Part shown: in pieces, positions 8,648 through 15,589 of the stretch | Position numbering within the stretch: the stretch's first letter is position 1 | Layout: the number at the start of each line of letters is the position of its first letter | Notes under the pieces: model-generated | Seen by the model: the letters and a program-made list of their open reading frames with translations, nothing else | Databases searched by the model: none | Told to the model about the DNA's origin: nothing | Position numbers and translations under genes: made by a program | Assembly: GCF_001434055.1 (NCBI RefSeq) | Contig: NZ_AZCZ01000021.1 | Coordinates: 1-42,189, forward strand | Length of the DNA stretch: 42,189 nucleotides | From: Levilactobacillus parabrevis ATCC 53295 | GTDB taxonomy: Bacteria; Bacillota; Bacilli; Lactobacillales; Lactobacillaceae | Direction: 5' to 3'

Positions 8648-8691
8648 GTAAACGTTTACAACGGCTATTCTACAGTAAGGTAAACGTTTAC
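8648..8691. promoter_or_regulatory. Twin LacI-family operators in the divergent promoter region
   Basis: Two copies of the perfect palindrome GTAAACGTTTAC (8648-8659 and 8680-8691), centres 32 bp apart, about three helical turns. Each is extended outward by GTAA/TTAC in mirror orientation. For the leftward permease gene, -35 TTGTAA and -10 TAGGAT with a 17-bp spacer overlap the left operator. For the rightward lacI gene, TATAAT lies at 8724-8729, with a further half-site GTAAACG at about 8740. The left copy read on the minus strand matches cre at 13 of 14 positions, so CcpA might also bind. Confidence 0.85.
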
Positions 8692-8767
8692 GTAATCCGC
8701 TGTGAAAATGGGACGATTAAGACTATAATTAGGGAGTATTGTAAACGAAAGTCAGGTGGAGGTCGTT

Positions 8768-9742
8768 ATGAAGCCAACGATTAAAGATATTGCAGCGAAG
8801 TCAGGATTCTCGATTGCCACTGTCTCGCGGGTTCTGGGGAATAAGACCGGCTCGTATAGCGAAAAAACGCAAATTAAAATTTTAAAAGTTGCTAAGGAAC
8901 TCGGCTACCGCAAGAACTCGGTGGCCGTGGACCTGGTTAAGAAGCGCTCTGACGTGATTGCCTTGATCATTAATGCCACGCCAACCAACTTTTCCACGCA
9001 GATTATCGATGGTATTCAGCAGCGCGCCAGTGAATTGGGGCAGGGCGTTATTATCCTCTACGCGGGAAATCGGGACAATGGGCTCCAACATAAGGCCATC
9101 ATCACTGCATTGGAGCGGTCCGTGACGGGGATCTTGTTGGCGGCAATCGAGCCCGATGAGCAGGATCTAGCGTTGTTGAAGGCGTCACGGATTCCCTATT
9201 GTTTTGTCTCACTCTACTTGGGGACCCGGGATATTCTCGCCGTCAGTTCGGACAACCGGGACCTCGCCTATCAGGCCACGCAGTATCTGATTGACCGGGG
9301 CCACACGCGGATCAGTCTGGTCGGGATCGATGGCTACCATACCGGAAGTCAGCGCCAAGCCGGTTACCGTGATGCCATGGCGGCCAATCAACTGACAGCC
9401 GCGGACATTCTCTCTGGCGATTACAGCTATGAGTCCGGCGTGAAACTTCTCCAGCAGGTCCACGACCAGGGTGTAACGGCGGTAATCGCGGCCAGTGATA
9501 TGGTGGCGGCCGGCCTCCTGACAGCGGCCCAGCAGCAGGGGCTGACGATTCCCCGAGACCTCTCCATCATGAGCATTGATGGCACGATTATCTGTCAGAT
9601 TACGACGCCAGCGCTGACCAGTGTGACGCAGGATTTCTACCGCATCGGTAGTCAGAGTGTCAATAAAGTTATGGGACAGCCGGCGGAAGATTTTATCCCG
9701 GTCGTGATTACGGAGCGGGCGAGCGTAGCCGTTCAGAAATAG
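8768..9742 (+). CDS. LacI-family transcriptional regulator of the GH31/permease operon
   Basis: 324 residues from ATG 8768. A GTG at 8756 is also in frame, but GGAGG (8758-8762) ends five bases before the ATG and would lie inside the gene if the GTG were used. The N-terminal helix-turn-helix is clear: MKPTIKDIAAKSGFSIATVS, then RVLGNK. A periplasmic-binding-protein-like effector domain follows (from about residue 60, with ISLVGIDGY and the DLSIMSIDG region). It faces the permease gene across two identical palindromic operators and probably represses the operon and itself. The effector is probably the imported sugar or a product of it. Confidence 0.92.
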   Translation: MKPTIKDIAAKSGFSIATVSRVLGNKTGSYSEKTQIKILKVAKELGYRKNSVAVDLVKKRSDVIALIINATPTNFSTQIIDGIQQRASELGQGVIILYAGNRDNGLQHKAIITALERSVTGILLAAIEPDEQDLALLKASRIPYCFVSLYLGTRDILAVSSDNRDLAYQATQYLIDRGHTRISLVGIDGYHTGSQRQAGYRDAMAANQLTAADILSGDYSYESGVKLLQQVHDQGVTAVIAASDMVAAGLLTAAQQQGLTIPRDLSIMSIDGTIICQITTPALTSVTQDFYRIGSQSVNKVMGQPAEDFIPVVITERASVAVQK

Positions 9743-9772
9743 GGTTAATTTCCAGAAAAAATGTTTATGCAC

Positions 9773-9822
9773 AAAAACTGCTAGTTAGCGCTATCGTTGA
9801 ACGGCACTAGCTAGCAGTTTTT
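9773..9822 (+). terminator. Terminator after lacI-family gene
   Basis: Arms AAAAACTGCTAGTTAG and CTAGCTAGCAGTTTTT with one mismatch, ending in a T-run. Confidence 0.85.
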
Positions 9823-9871
9823 CTGTGGAATTGAGACGGTTGGGTCAATGATGATTGGTTTTATATAAATT

Positions 9872-9912
9872 AAAAGCCGTGAAGTCACCTCGCAGTGTGG
9901 CTTCACGGCTTT
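9872..9912 (-). terminator. Terminator of the HMA-HMA-Dps operon
   Basis: Arms AAAGCCGTGAAG and CTTCACGGCTTT with an inner pairing. On the minus strand it runs into TTTTAATTTATA, so it fits the leftward operon. Confidence 0.75.
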
Positions 9913-10031
9913 CGTATTACAGAGTTGACTGGAAAAATGACACGTGCTGGTGACTGAGCTAGTACATGGGTTTAGCGGCTAGTTTAGCCGGCACAATCCC
10001 TGGTAACCGCAGACGTCAGCATTAATCCCGA

Positions 10032-10595
10032 TTAGTCTTCGTCGTCATCATCGTCTTCTTCGTCCAGACCATCGCGGGCATCGTTGCCCAGTACGGCCTG
10101 AAGCTCACGGATGATGTGATTATTAGTGCCGCGTAACGTGGTCAGGAAGCTGGCCAGTGCGGGGCGTTCTTCCTTTTCGGCAAGCTTGATGGCCCGGTCG
10201 ATGAAGAGGTTGTGGGTATCTGCGTCGTGAACCAGCTCGTTGACTTGTTCTTCGGCGGTCAGGTACTTCTTGGCGCCACTTTCTTGGAGCATGTTGTAGT
10301 CATGGAATTCCTTGGTCGTGGTCGAGACGATTTCGCCCTCATCCAGGAGCAGTTCACCCAGAGCGTCGAATTGCTTGCGGTAGGTGTCGATGTAGTCACT
10401 GAGCAGGGTGCGGACGCTCAATGCCAGTGGACCTTTGACGGACCAGCGAACTTGATGGAATTTAACGATGGAGATGTGCAGGTTTGACAGGATATGGTTC
10501 GTCATAGCGCCTGCGGTTGGGACGTGGTGGTCGTGTTCCGTTTGGGCTTGTTCGGCAGCGTAGCGGTCTTCAACGGTCATTGTGGTGTTTGTCAT
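10032..10595 (-). CDS. dps: Dps/ferritin-like protein lacking the usual ferroxidase histidines, acidic C-terminal tail
   Basis: 187 residues from ATG 10595; AAAGGAAG precedes it, so a TTG 18 bases upstream is not the start. The fold match is the segment KFHQVRWSVKG ... FDALGE, which aligns without gaps to classical Dps (K-x-H-Q-V-H-W-x-x-x-G ... M-D-x-x-x-E). In classical Dps the inter-subunit ferroxidase site uses H31, H43, D47, D58 and E62. Here these are R50, R62, S66, D77 and E81, so three of five ligands are gone. The tail ends in a run of Asp/Glu (DEEDDDDDED) absent from most Dps proteins and possibly metal-binding. It is the last gene of an operon with two HMA proteins. Iron storage is uncertain; DNA protection or a partner role is possible. 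Confidence 0.82.
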   Translation of the reverse strand: MTNTTMTVEDRYAAEQAQTEHDHHVPTAGAMTNHILSNLHISIVKFHQVRWSVKGPLALSVRTLLSDYIDTYRKQFDALGELLLDEGEIVSTTTKEFHDYNMLQESGAKKYLTAEEQVNELVHDADTHNLFIDRAIKLAEKEERPALASFLTTLRGTNNHIIRELQAVLGNDARDGLDEEDDDDDED

Positions 10596-10627
10596 AGGTA
10601 AACTTCCTTTCAAATGTGGGTGGGGGA

Positions 10628-10855
10628 TTAGAGAGCCTTTACTTTAGAACTCTGAACGACGTAACCGAGATCGGTTACCGTGTCTGCTAGGCTTTCGGCG
10701 GTTACTTGACTGTCGTCGAATTCGGCCTTGATCTTGCTGGCATTGAAGAGGACTTTGACGTTTTCCACGCCATCCTTCTTGCTCAACGCGCCTTCGATCT
10801 TGGTCATGCAAGATGGGCAGGTCAGTGCATCTAACTTCATCGTTACTTTACTCAT
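10628..10855 (-). CDS. HMA-domain metal-binding protein, second of a tandem pair
   Basis: 75 residues, a single heavy-metal-associated domain with metal ligands C14 and C17 in TCPSC. ATG 10855 is chosen because GGAGG lies nine bases upstream; a TTG six bases earlier is less likely. By hand count it matches its upstream neighbour at 62 of 75 positions. Such proteins bind Cu+, Zn2+ or similar ions and hand them to P1B ATPases. The P1B ATPase in this window lacks its own HMA domain and has a matching promoter, so a donor role to it is plausible but unproven. It is followed 32 bp on by dps. Confidence 0.85.
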   Translation of the reverse strand: MSKVTMKLDALTCPSCMTKIEGALSKKDGVENVKVLFNASKIKAEFDDSQVTAESLADTVTDLGYVVQSSKVKAL

Positions 10856-10884
10856 AATCAAAAACCTCCTGTATTGTGTTTTAA

Positions 10885-11112
10885 CTAAAGTTGCTTAACT
10901 TTACTGCTTTGAACGGCATAGCCTAAGTCGGTGACGACGGTTGCGAGATCCTCAGCGGAGACGGTTGCGTCATCGAATTCGGCTTTAACCTTGCTGGCAT
11001 TGAAGAGGACCTTGACGTTTTCCACGCCATTCTTCTTGCCCAGCGCGCCTTCAATCTTGGTCATGCAAGACGGGCAGGTCAAGTCGTCTAATTTCATTGT
11101 TACCTTACGCAT
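10885..11112 (-). CDS. HMA-domain metal-binding protein, first of a tandem pair
   Basis: 75 residues from ATG 11112, with GGAGG upstream. A single HMA domain (beta-alpha-beta-beta-alpha-beta length) begins MRKVTMKLDDLTCPSC; C14 and C17 are the metal ligands. The motif reads LTCPSC, not the GMTCxxC typical of copper chaperones, so the metal is open. It is the first gene of the leftward operon HMA-HMA-Dps, with intergenic gaps of 29 and 32 bp, under an FNR/CRP-box promoter. Tandem duplication is recent enough that stretches of DNA remain nearly identical. Confidence 0.86.
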   Translation of the reverse strand: MRKVTMKLDDLTCPSCMTKIEGALGKKNGVENVKVLFNASKVKAEFDDATVSAEDLATVVTDLGYAVQSSKVKQL

Positions 11113-11159
11113 CGTGAAAACCTCCTTCGGCTATTTCGTTTGTCTTGATTACATAACCT

Positions 11160-11201
11160 AGTATACGGGCAGGTGCTCGGGAAAAACTTGACTCAAATCA
11201 A
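11160..11201 (-). promoter_or_regulatory. FNR/CRP-type box at -41.5 with -10 box, promoter of HMA-HMA-Dps operon
   Basis: Minus strand: TTGATTTGAGTCAA (11188-11201), then 22 bases, then TATACT (11160-11165). The box centre falls at -41.5 relative to the start implied by TATACT. Spacing is identical to the ATPase promoter at 4497-4538, and the bases around the box also match (AT-C/T-AG-C/T-CAAC before it, GTT after it). Confidence 0.72.
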
Positions 11202-11350
11202 GTTGACTAATCTTTTTTTGCAGTATACATAAAATGAATAAAATTGAATTTAAAAACTTGCTTTAATAGGCCCGATGAGCGTTGTTGTTTTCTTTCCTTA
11301 AAAAATATGCGACAATGGAGAGCGGAATTCAAACAAGTGAGGTATCTTAA

Positions 11351-12514
11351 ATGTGGAAAAGCAACAAGGAAGTCAGTCTGGTCGGGATTCTTTCGGCAAC
11401 GCTCCTGCTTAATGCAGCGGCAGCGTGTATGTGGCCGTTAACAACGGTCTATATGCACAATGAGTTACATCAGACGCTGACGTTGGCCGGCATTGCCCTG
11501 TTGGGGATGTCGTTGTGTATGATTTTAGGAAATTGGTTGGGTGGCTGGCTCTTCGATAACTGGTCACCATTCAAATCGGCAATTTTGGGAACGCTGTGCT
11601 CCTTTATTCCCATGTTAATTTTGATCTTCTTCCATGGCTGGCCAATCTTTGGCATCATGCTCCTATTTATTGGCTTGGGTGATGGGGTCGTGATGACCGT
11701 GGTCAACTCGTTTGCGGCTAACGTCACGACCATCAGTAGTCGCCGAGTATTTAATTACTTATATATTGGGATGAACCTAGGGGTCGTTGTCGGCACGTTG
11801 ATGGTCGGCTACCTGATGGACCACGGTGTCCAACTGGTCTTCATCGCCGCTAGTATCTGTTACACGGCGCTCCTGCTGATTATTTTGGCGGACTTCCGGA
11901 TGAAGATTACCACCAAGACCCAGCATCACCAACAAAAGGCCGCCAAGCCGGCACAGTTGAATCTGATTTGGCTAATTGCGGTCATGGTGTTCTGCCTGTA
12001 CATGAGCTATACACTGTGGGAAAGTGTGATTTCCGTTCACATGACCAATCTGGGAATTTCGTTCGAGCACTATAGTTTGCTGTGGACGCTGAATGGCTTG
12101 ATGATCGTCTTCGGCCAACCCATTGCCAATCGCCTGGGTGGTTACTTTAAGATGAGTTCGCAGATTGCGGTCGGGGCGTTGATTTTTATCCTGTCCTTCC
12201 TGATTCTAGTCTTTGCCAGGACCTACGCAATGTTTGTCCTGACGATGGTGATTTTGACTATTGGGGAAATGATAGGATTTCCGGGCATTCCAGCCTGGAT
12301 CGATAAGCTGGCCGGCGACAACGATAAAGGGAAATTCCAGGGAATCTATAACATGGCGATTTCCTTTGGTCGCGCAATTGGTCCGTTGTATGGGGGCCTC
12401 CTGATCGAGTATGGTAGTTATCGCGACTTGTTCGGGTCAGTGACGTTGCTGATGCTGTTGGCACTAGTGGCAGTTATGGTTCGCAACCGGCTGAACCAAG
12501 CACGGCTAAAGTAG
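11351..12514 (+). CDS. MFS transporter, DHA1-like drug or metabolite exporter
   Basis: 387 residues and about 12 membrane helices. The short loop after helix 2 reads GNWLGGWLFDNWSP, matching motif A of MFS drug/proton antiporters (G-x-L-a-D). A second half begins after the basic central loop (KITTKTQHHQQKAAK). It was probably acquired or kept as a single-gene unit; its ATG follows AGTGAGGT and a terminator follows the stop. Divergent from the HMA operon with about 240 bp between. The substrate is not readable. Confidence 0.82.
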   Translation: MWKSNKEVSLVGILSATLLLNAAAACMWPLTTVYMHNELHQTLTLAGIALLGMSLCMILGNWLGGWLFDNWSPFKSAILGTLCSFIPMLILIFFHGWPIFGIMLLFIGLGDGVVMTVVNSFAANVTTISSRRVFNYLYIGMNLGVVVGTLMVGYLMDHGVQLVFIAASICYTALLLIILADFRMKITTKTQHHQQKAAKPAQLNLIWLIAVMVFCLYMSYTLWESVISVHMTNLGISFEHYSLLWTLNGLMIVFGQPIANRLGGYFKMSSQIAVGALIFILSFLILVFARTYAMFVLTMVILTIGEMIGFPGIPAWIDKLAGDNDKGKFQGIYNMAISFGRAIGPLYGGLLIEYGSYRDLFGSVTLLMLLALVAVMVRNRLNQARLK

Positions 12515-12544
12515 GCCAAATATAATGAATTAACTCGTTACTTT

Positions 12545-12578
12545 AAGGGGCAATTTCTTCGTGAAGTTGCCCTTTTTT
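12545..12578 (+). terminator. Terminator after the DHA1-like MFS gene
   Basis: GGGGCAATTTC and GAAGTTGCCC arms around TTCG, followed by six T. Confidence 0.85.
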
Positions 12579-12752
12579 CGTCCAACTAGATTAGTTCATA
12601 AACTAATAAATGGGTATGGTGACTGGCCTTGCTATGGTGGGATAGGCAACGCTTTTATAAACTCTGTAATAGCGGATTTAGCCGAACAGACCGAAAGTAA
12701 TTGCTTATCACGTGAACAGGCGTAATATGCTAAGAAAAGGGGAGGCTTTGCC

Positions 12753-13952
12753 ATGTTAATCGACTTCACGTTAGGTAATTTTCGTTCGTTCAAGGATTCC
12801 GCCACACTTTCAATGGAGACTGGGGGTGGCGTCCAGCAGTGGGCCCATGAAAATACAGTGCCGATTACACCTGAATTAAGCCTTCTGAAGAGTGCAGCCA
12901 TCTTTGGTGCTAATGGTGCGGGTAAGAGTGCCGTGTTGGCTGGATTGGAACGGATGCGGCAGATGGTCGTGGGGCCCACGGAACAGATTACGGATAATCT
13001 GCCCTATGAGCCCTTCCAGTTTGATCGGGAGTCTGCGAGCAAACGGACCACGTTCATGGTGAATTTTACCCGTGATGACCAGCAATATCGCTATGCATTC
13101 AGCTACACGGCGACGCAAATCGTCAATGAGGTGCTGAGCGTCGCCACCGGGGATGACTACGAGGTGTTATTTGCACGAGAGAAGGAAATGATGACCGTGG
13201 TGCCGGAGGGCTTGTTGCCGGTAACCCAACGAGTCCGGCCCAATGCACTGATGCTCTATGCGCTACAGGACTGGAACTATCGATCGGCCATCGACGTCTT
13301 CGAGTGGTTCAATAACGACCTGATTATTTTAAGCGAACATCCTAGTGGCCACGCGTTAGACAGCGAGTGGGTCCACAGTCAGATGGCCCAATTTCTGAGG
13401 GCCGTAGGCAGTGAAGTAGCTGGGATCACACAGCGCAAGGTGGCCGTTCAATTTCTGGATGGGTCCGCGTTTACCCGTCCCGATTTGTACCTGGTCTATG
13501 AGAAGTACGACGAGGAAGGGGCCGTCATTGGTCGAGAGGAGTTGCCACTGACCAGTACGTCGATGGGGATGCAGCAGTTGGTCGTGTTGGGATTGGCGCT
13601 GATTACTGCTCAGCATGCCGAGCAGCCGCAAACAATTCTGACCGACAGCCGACTGGATGCTATTCATCCGGCGGCCCTAGCGGCGCTCCTAGCCCTGTTT
13701 AACTCGGTGGCAAATACGAGCCAGGTCATCCTGACGACGAATCAACCCGTGTTAATGAGCCAACACCTACGCGTTGATCAGATTTACTTGGCGGAGAAGG
13801 ATTATCGAGGGGAGAGCCAGTTAGTGTCCCTCTTTGACTTTATTGATGTCCCAGCAGAAGGCTGGCTGCAGGATTATCTTAGTGGTCGTTTTGGTGCAAT
13901 GCCAACGGTCGATCCAGGTGACTTAATGGCGGCATTTGACCCAAACTTATAG
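12753..13952 (+). CDS. AAA/ABC-type ATPase (COG1106, RloA-like) with degenerate Walker B and switch residues
   Basis: 399 residues. The start MLIDFTLGNFRSFKD is the usual opening of COG1106 ATPases (many are parts of phage-defence or RloA-type modules). Walker A is GANGAGKS (52-59) and the signature-like loop is STSMGMQQL (268-276). The region that normally reads DExx-LHP is TDSRLDAIHP (297-306): the Walker B Asp (D298) is kept but the catalytic Glu is S299. The usual TTH switch is TTN (N330). ATP binding may persist with weak or no hydrolysis. A strong site AGGGGAGG precedes ATG 12753. No RloB-like partner or nuclease lies beside it, so a defence role is only a possibility. Confidence 0.78.
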   Translation: MLIDFTLGNFRSFKDSATLSMETGGGVQQWAHENTVPITPELSLLKSAAIFGANGAGKSAVLAGLERMRQMVVGPTEQITDNLPYEPFQFDRESASKRTTFMVNFTRDDQQYRYAFSYTATQIVNEVLSVATGDDYEVLFAREKEMMTVVPEGLLPVTQRVRPNALMLYALQDWNYRSAIDVFEWFNNDLIILSEHPSGHALDSEWVHSQMAQFLRAVGSEVAGITQRKVAVQFLDGSAFTRPDLYLVYEKYDEEGAVIGREELPLTSTSMGMQQLVVLGLALITAQHAEQPQTILTDSRLDAIHPAALAALLALFNSVANTSQVILTTNQPVLMSQHLRVDQIYLAEKDYRGESQLVSLFDFIDVPAEGWLQDYLSGRFGAMPTVDPGDLMAAFDPNL

Positions 13953-13958
13953 CGGGTC

Positions 13959-13991
13959 AAAAAAGGATGTCCTGCACCTGCAAGACATCCT
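13959..13991 (-). terminator. Terminator of the nitroreductase operon
   Basis: AGGATGTC...GACATCCT stem with inner TGCA/TGCA pairing; on the minus strand it is followed by six T. Confidence 0.8.
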
Positions 13992-14000
13992 GCTGAAAAG

Positions 14001-14753
14001 CTAATGGTGTTGTAAAAATCCCTGGTACTCTAGCGCTTGATTTAGCTTTGCGCGTTGTTGTGGGTCCCGTGCAAGCTCGGTCGCGATGTGGTGAGTAAAA
14101 GTTTCGGTGCGTTGGTGACTACCCCGTGCCTGGTAGTAATCCGTGATGACCCGGTTGTAAGCCGCCAAGGTTGCATTGTCGGCCGTTAGGGGCTGATAGT
14201 CATTGGTGAAGTGCATCAGTTCTTGCGGCATGCGAGGCTTGCGTTCTGGCGTCTCCGCCGGGTGACCCACGGCGAGTCCAAAGACGGGGAAGGTCAACTC
14301 TGGCAGATGAAACAGGTCGATCAGGCGGGGCACATCATTCAAGATACTTCCCATGATGGTGCTGCCCAGACCCAGACTCTCACCAGCAACGACCATGGCC
14401 TCGACAGCGATGCTCGCATCGAAGATTCCTGCCAAAAACTTGTCAGTACTGTGCAGGTTGGCGATGGTTGCCGGTGTAGCTGTGACCAGTTGGGAGTTGC
14501 GGTATTGATCGGCGAGAAATAGGAAGAAATGACCCGATTTTTCGAGCCAGTGGTGACCCGTAATGTCGCCGAGGGCCGCCAACTTTTGAGGGTCGGTGAC
14601 ACTGATAATACTGTACTGTTGAGAAAAGGTACTGGTTGGCGTGTGTTGGGCGGCATCGACTAAGGTTGTAATTTCCGCCGTGGTTAATTTTTTTGTGGTG
14701 AATTTACGGATACTGCGATGATTCAATAGGGTTGTTAGTGTTGGGTTAGTCAT
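14001..14753 (-). CDS. NfsA/FRP-type flavin nitroreductase
   Basis: 250 residues. The N-terminus LLNHRSIRKFTTKKLT gives the R-S-I-R-K-F phosphate/FMN-binding motif, followed by AAQHTPTSTFSQQYSI (the second FMN contact) and the LGLGSTIMGSILND segment. The C-terminal extension (about 160-250) fits the NfsA/FRP subgroup, which reduces quinones, flavins or nitro compounds with NADPH. Its ATG overlaps the end of nrdI by eight bases (ATGACTAA), so the two are translationally coupled; a reductase for the flavodoxin-like NrdI is an attractive guess. Confidence 0.88.
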   Translation of the reverse strand: MTNPTLTTLLNHRSIRKFTTKKLTTAEITTLVDAAQHTPTSTFSQQYSIISVTDPQKLAALGDITGHHWLEKSGHFFLFLADQYRNSQLVTATPATIANLHSTDKFLAGIFDASIAVEAMVVAGESLGLGSTIMGSILNDVPRLIDLFHLPELTFPVFGLAVGHPAETPERKPRMPQELMHFTNDYQPLTADNATLAAYNRVITDYYQARGSHQRTETFTHHIATELARDPQQRAKLNQALEYQGFLQHH

Positions 14754-15219
14754 GGTTAGATACTTCTTTCATTCGGGCAACTAAGGCGTCGTAAACGCGG
14801 GTCTCGTCGCGCGGGACGCCACGGAGTTCGTAGTTTGCAATAAAGGGTGCGTCGAATTTCTTGGCGTAGCGTTTAGCGGTGAGGCAATATTGTTCGTTAA
14901 AGTTGCGGTTGCCGCTACCGACAACGCCGATTAAGTGTTGCGCGTTGTTGGCATAGCCGATATATTCGCCTAAGACGTTGGTCATGAGTTCTTTGACACC
15001 GTTGTCGATGCCGTTGCCCCCGTCGAGATAGGTAGGGACAAAACAGAAGTAGGGCTGGGTTTCGGCCACAAGGTCACTCGTTTCACTGATCTCGGTCGCC
15101 GTGATTTCAGGCAGTTCGGGATCTTGCGCGTGCTGTTTGGCAGCATAGGTCGTTAAATTAGTGACGAAGTTGCGGGTGTTGCCTTCAATAGAGATGAATA
15201 AAATACGTAATGGTTGCAT
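14746..15219 (-). CDS. nrdI: NrdI-family flavodoxin-like protein, stand-alone
   Basis: 157 residues. Family motifs: ISIEGNTRNFV (FMN phosphate loop), FVPTYLDGGNGI, GVVGSGNRNFNEQYC (FMN isoalloxazine loop), NYELRGV near the end. NrdI supplies oxidant to assemble the Mn-tyrosyl cofactor of class Ib ribonucleotide reductase. Here there is no nrdE/nrdF/nrdH nearby; instead the gene overlaps a nitroreductase gene. Such orphan NrdI proteins occur in lactobacilli and may be electron carriers for other partners. Ribosome site GGAGGGA precedes ATG 15219. Confidence 0.88.
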   Translation of the reverse strand: MQPLRILFISIEGNTRNFVTNLTTYAAKQHAQDPELPEITATEISETSDLVAETQPYFCFVPTYLDGGNGIDNGVKELMTNVLGEYIGYANNAQHLIGVVGSGNRNFNEQYCLTAKRYAKKFDAPFIANYELRGVPRDETRVYDALVARMKEVSNHD

Positions 15220-15327
15220 AAAGTTTCCCTCCGATTTCGGCTGTTCGTTTATCCCTAGTGTACTCGAAATTTACTGGGAATGCTCTTAAGTTTTAACGCA
15301 TATTTTGGGCAGAAAAATGGCGACGGC

Positions 15328-15356
15328 TTGTCAAAGCCGTTAGGGTATGCTATTCT
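15328..15356 (+). promoter_or_regulatory. Strong promoter of the ABC-F leader
   Basis: -35 TTGTCA (15328-15333), 17-bp spacer, -10 TATTCT (15351-15356) with a TGc extension. Transcription would begin near 15363, about 230 bp before the ABC-F start, leaving a long structured leader. Confidence 0.75.
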
Positions 15357-15391
15357 ATTCGTACTTTAAGAAAGAACGAGGTATTCAGCCG

Positions 15392-15403
15392 ATGCGTAAC
15401 TAA
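15392..15403 (+). CDS. Three-residue upstream ORF (Met-Arg-Asn) in the ABC-F leader
   Basis: ATG CGT AAC TAA at 15392-15403, about 30 bases after the predicted transcription start, preceded by GAGGT (10 bases away). A tiny leader ORF followed by competing hairpins and a terminator is the arrangement expected for ribosome-mediated attenuation, in which an antibiotic-stalled ribosome changes leader folding. Translation is inferred from position only. Confidence 0.5.
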   Translation: MRN

Positions 15404-15429
15404 TCACTCTCAAATGTTTGTCAGCTTCA

Positions 15430-15545
15430 CCACCGTTTAGAGGGGTGGAGTGGGCCTGCAATTGGGATTGATGGTTTCGCCGACTGAATTGCCAAACGCA
15501 ATCAGTGGGTGCCATTTCCGAACGGGAAATGCGGCCACTTTTTTT
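15430..15545 (+). promoter_or_regulatory. Antibiotic-responsive attenuator leader of the ABC-F gene
   Basis: Three successive hairpins follow the 3-codon ORF: CCACC/GGTGG (15430-15448); GATTG-GTTT with AAAC-CAATC (15466-15503); and a terminator (15505-15545) with arms GTGG-GC-ATTTCC and GGAAAT-GC-CCAC, then seven T. The terminator lies 45 bp before the ABC-F start, so it would stop transcription before the gene. An upstream GTGGGCC could pair with GGCCAC of the terminator as an antiterminator. Confidence 0.7.
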
Positions 15546-15589
15546 ATTTGCCAGCCATCGATCCCTGCTTTTAAAAGGGGGACGACTCT

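Noticed and set aside
8648-8661. Left LacI operator as primarily a CcpA cre site
   Set aside because: It matches at 13 of 14 positions, but the identical partner 32 bp away and the divergent LacI gene explain it better; CcpA kept only as a secondary possibility.
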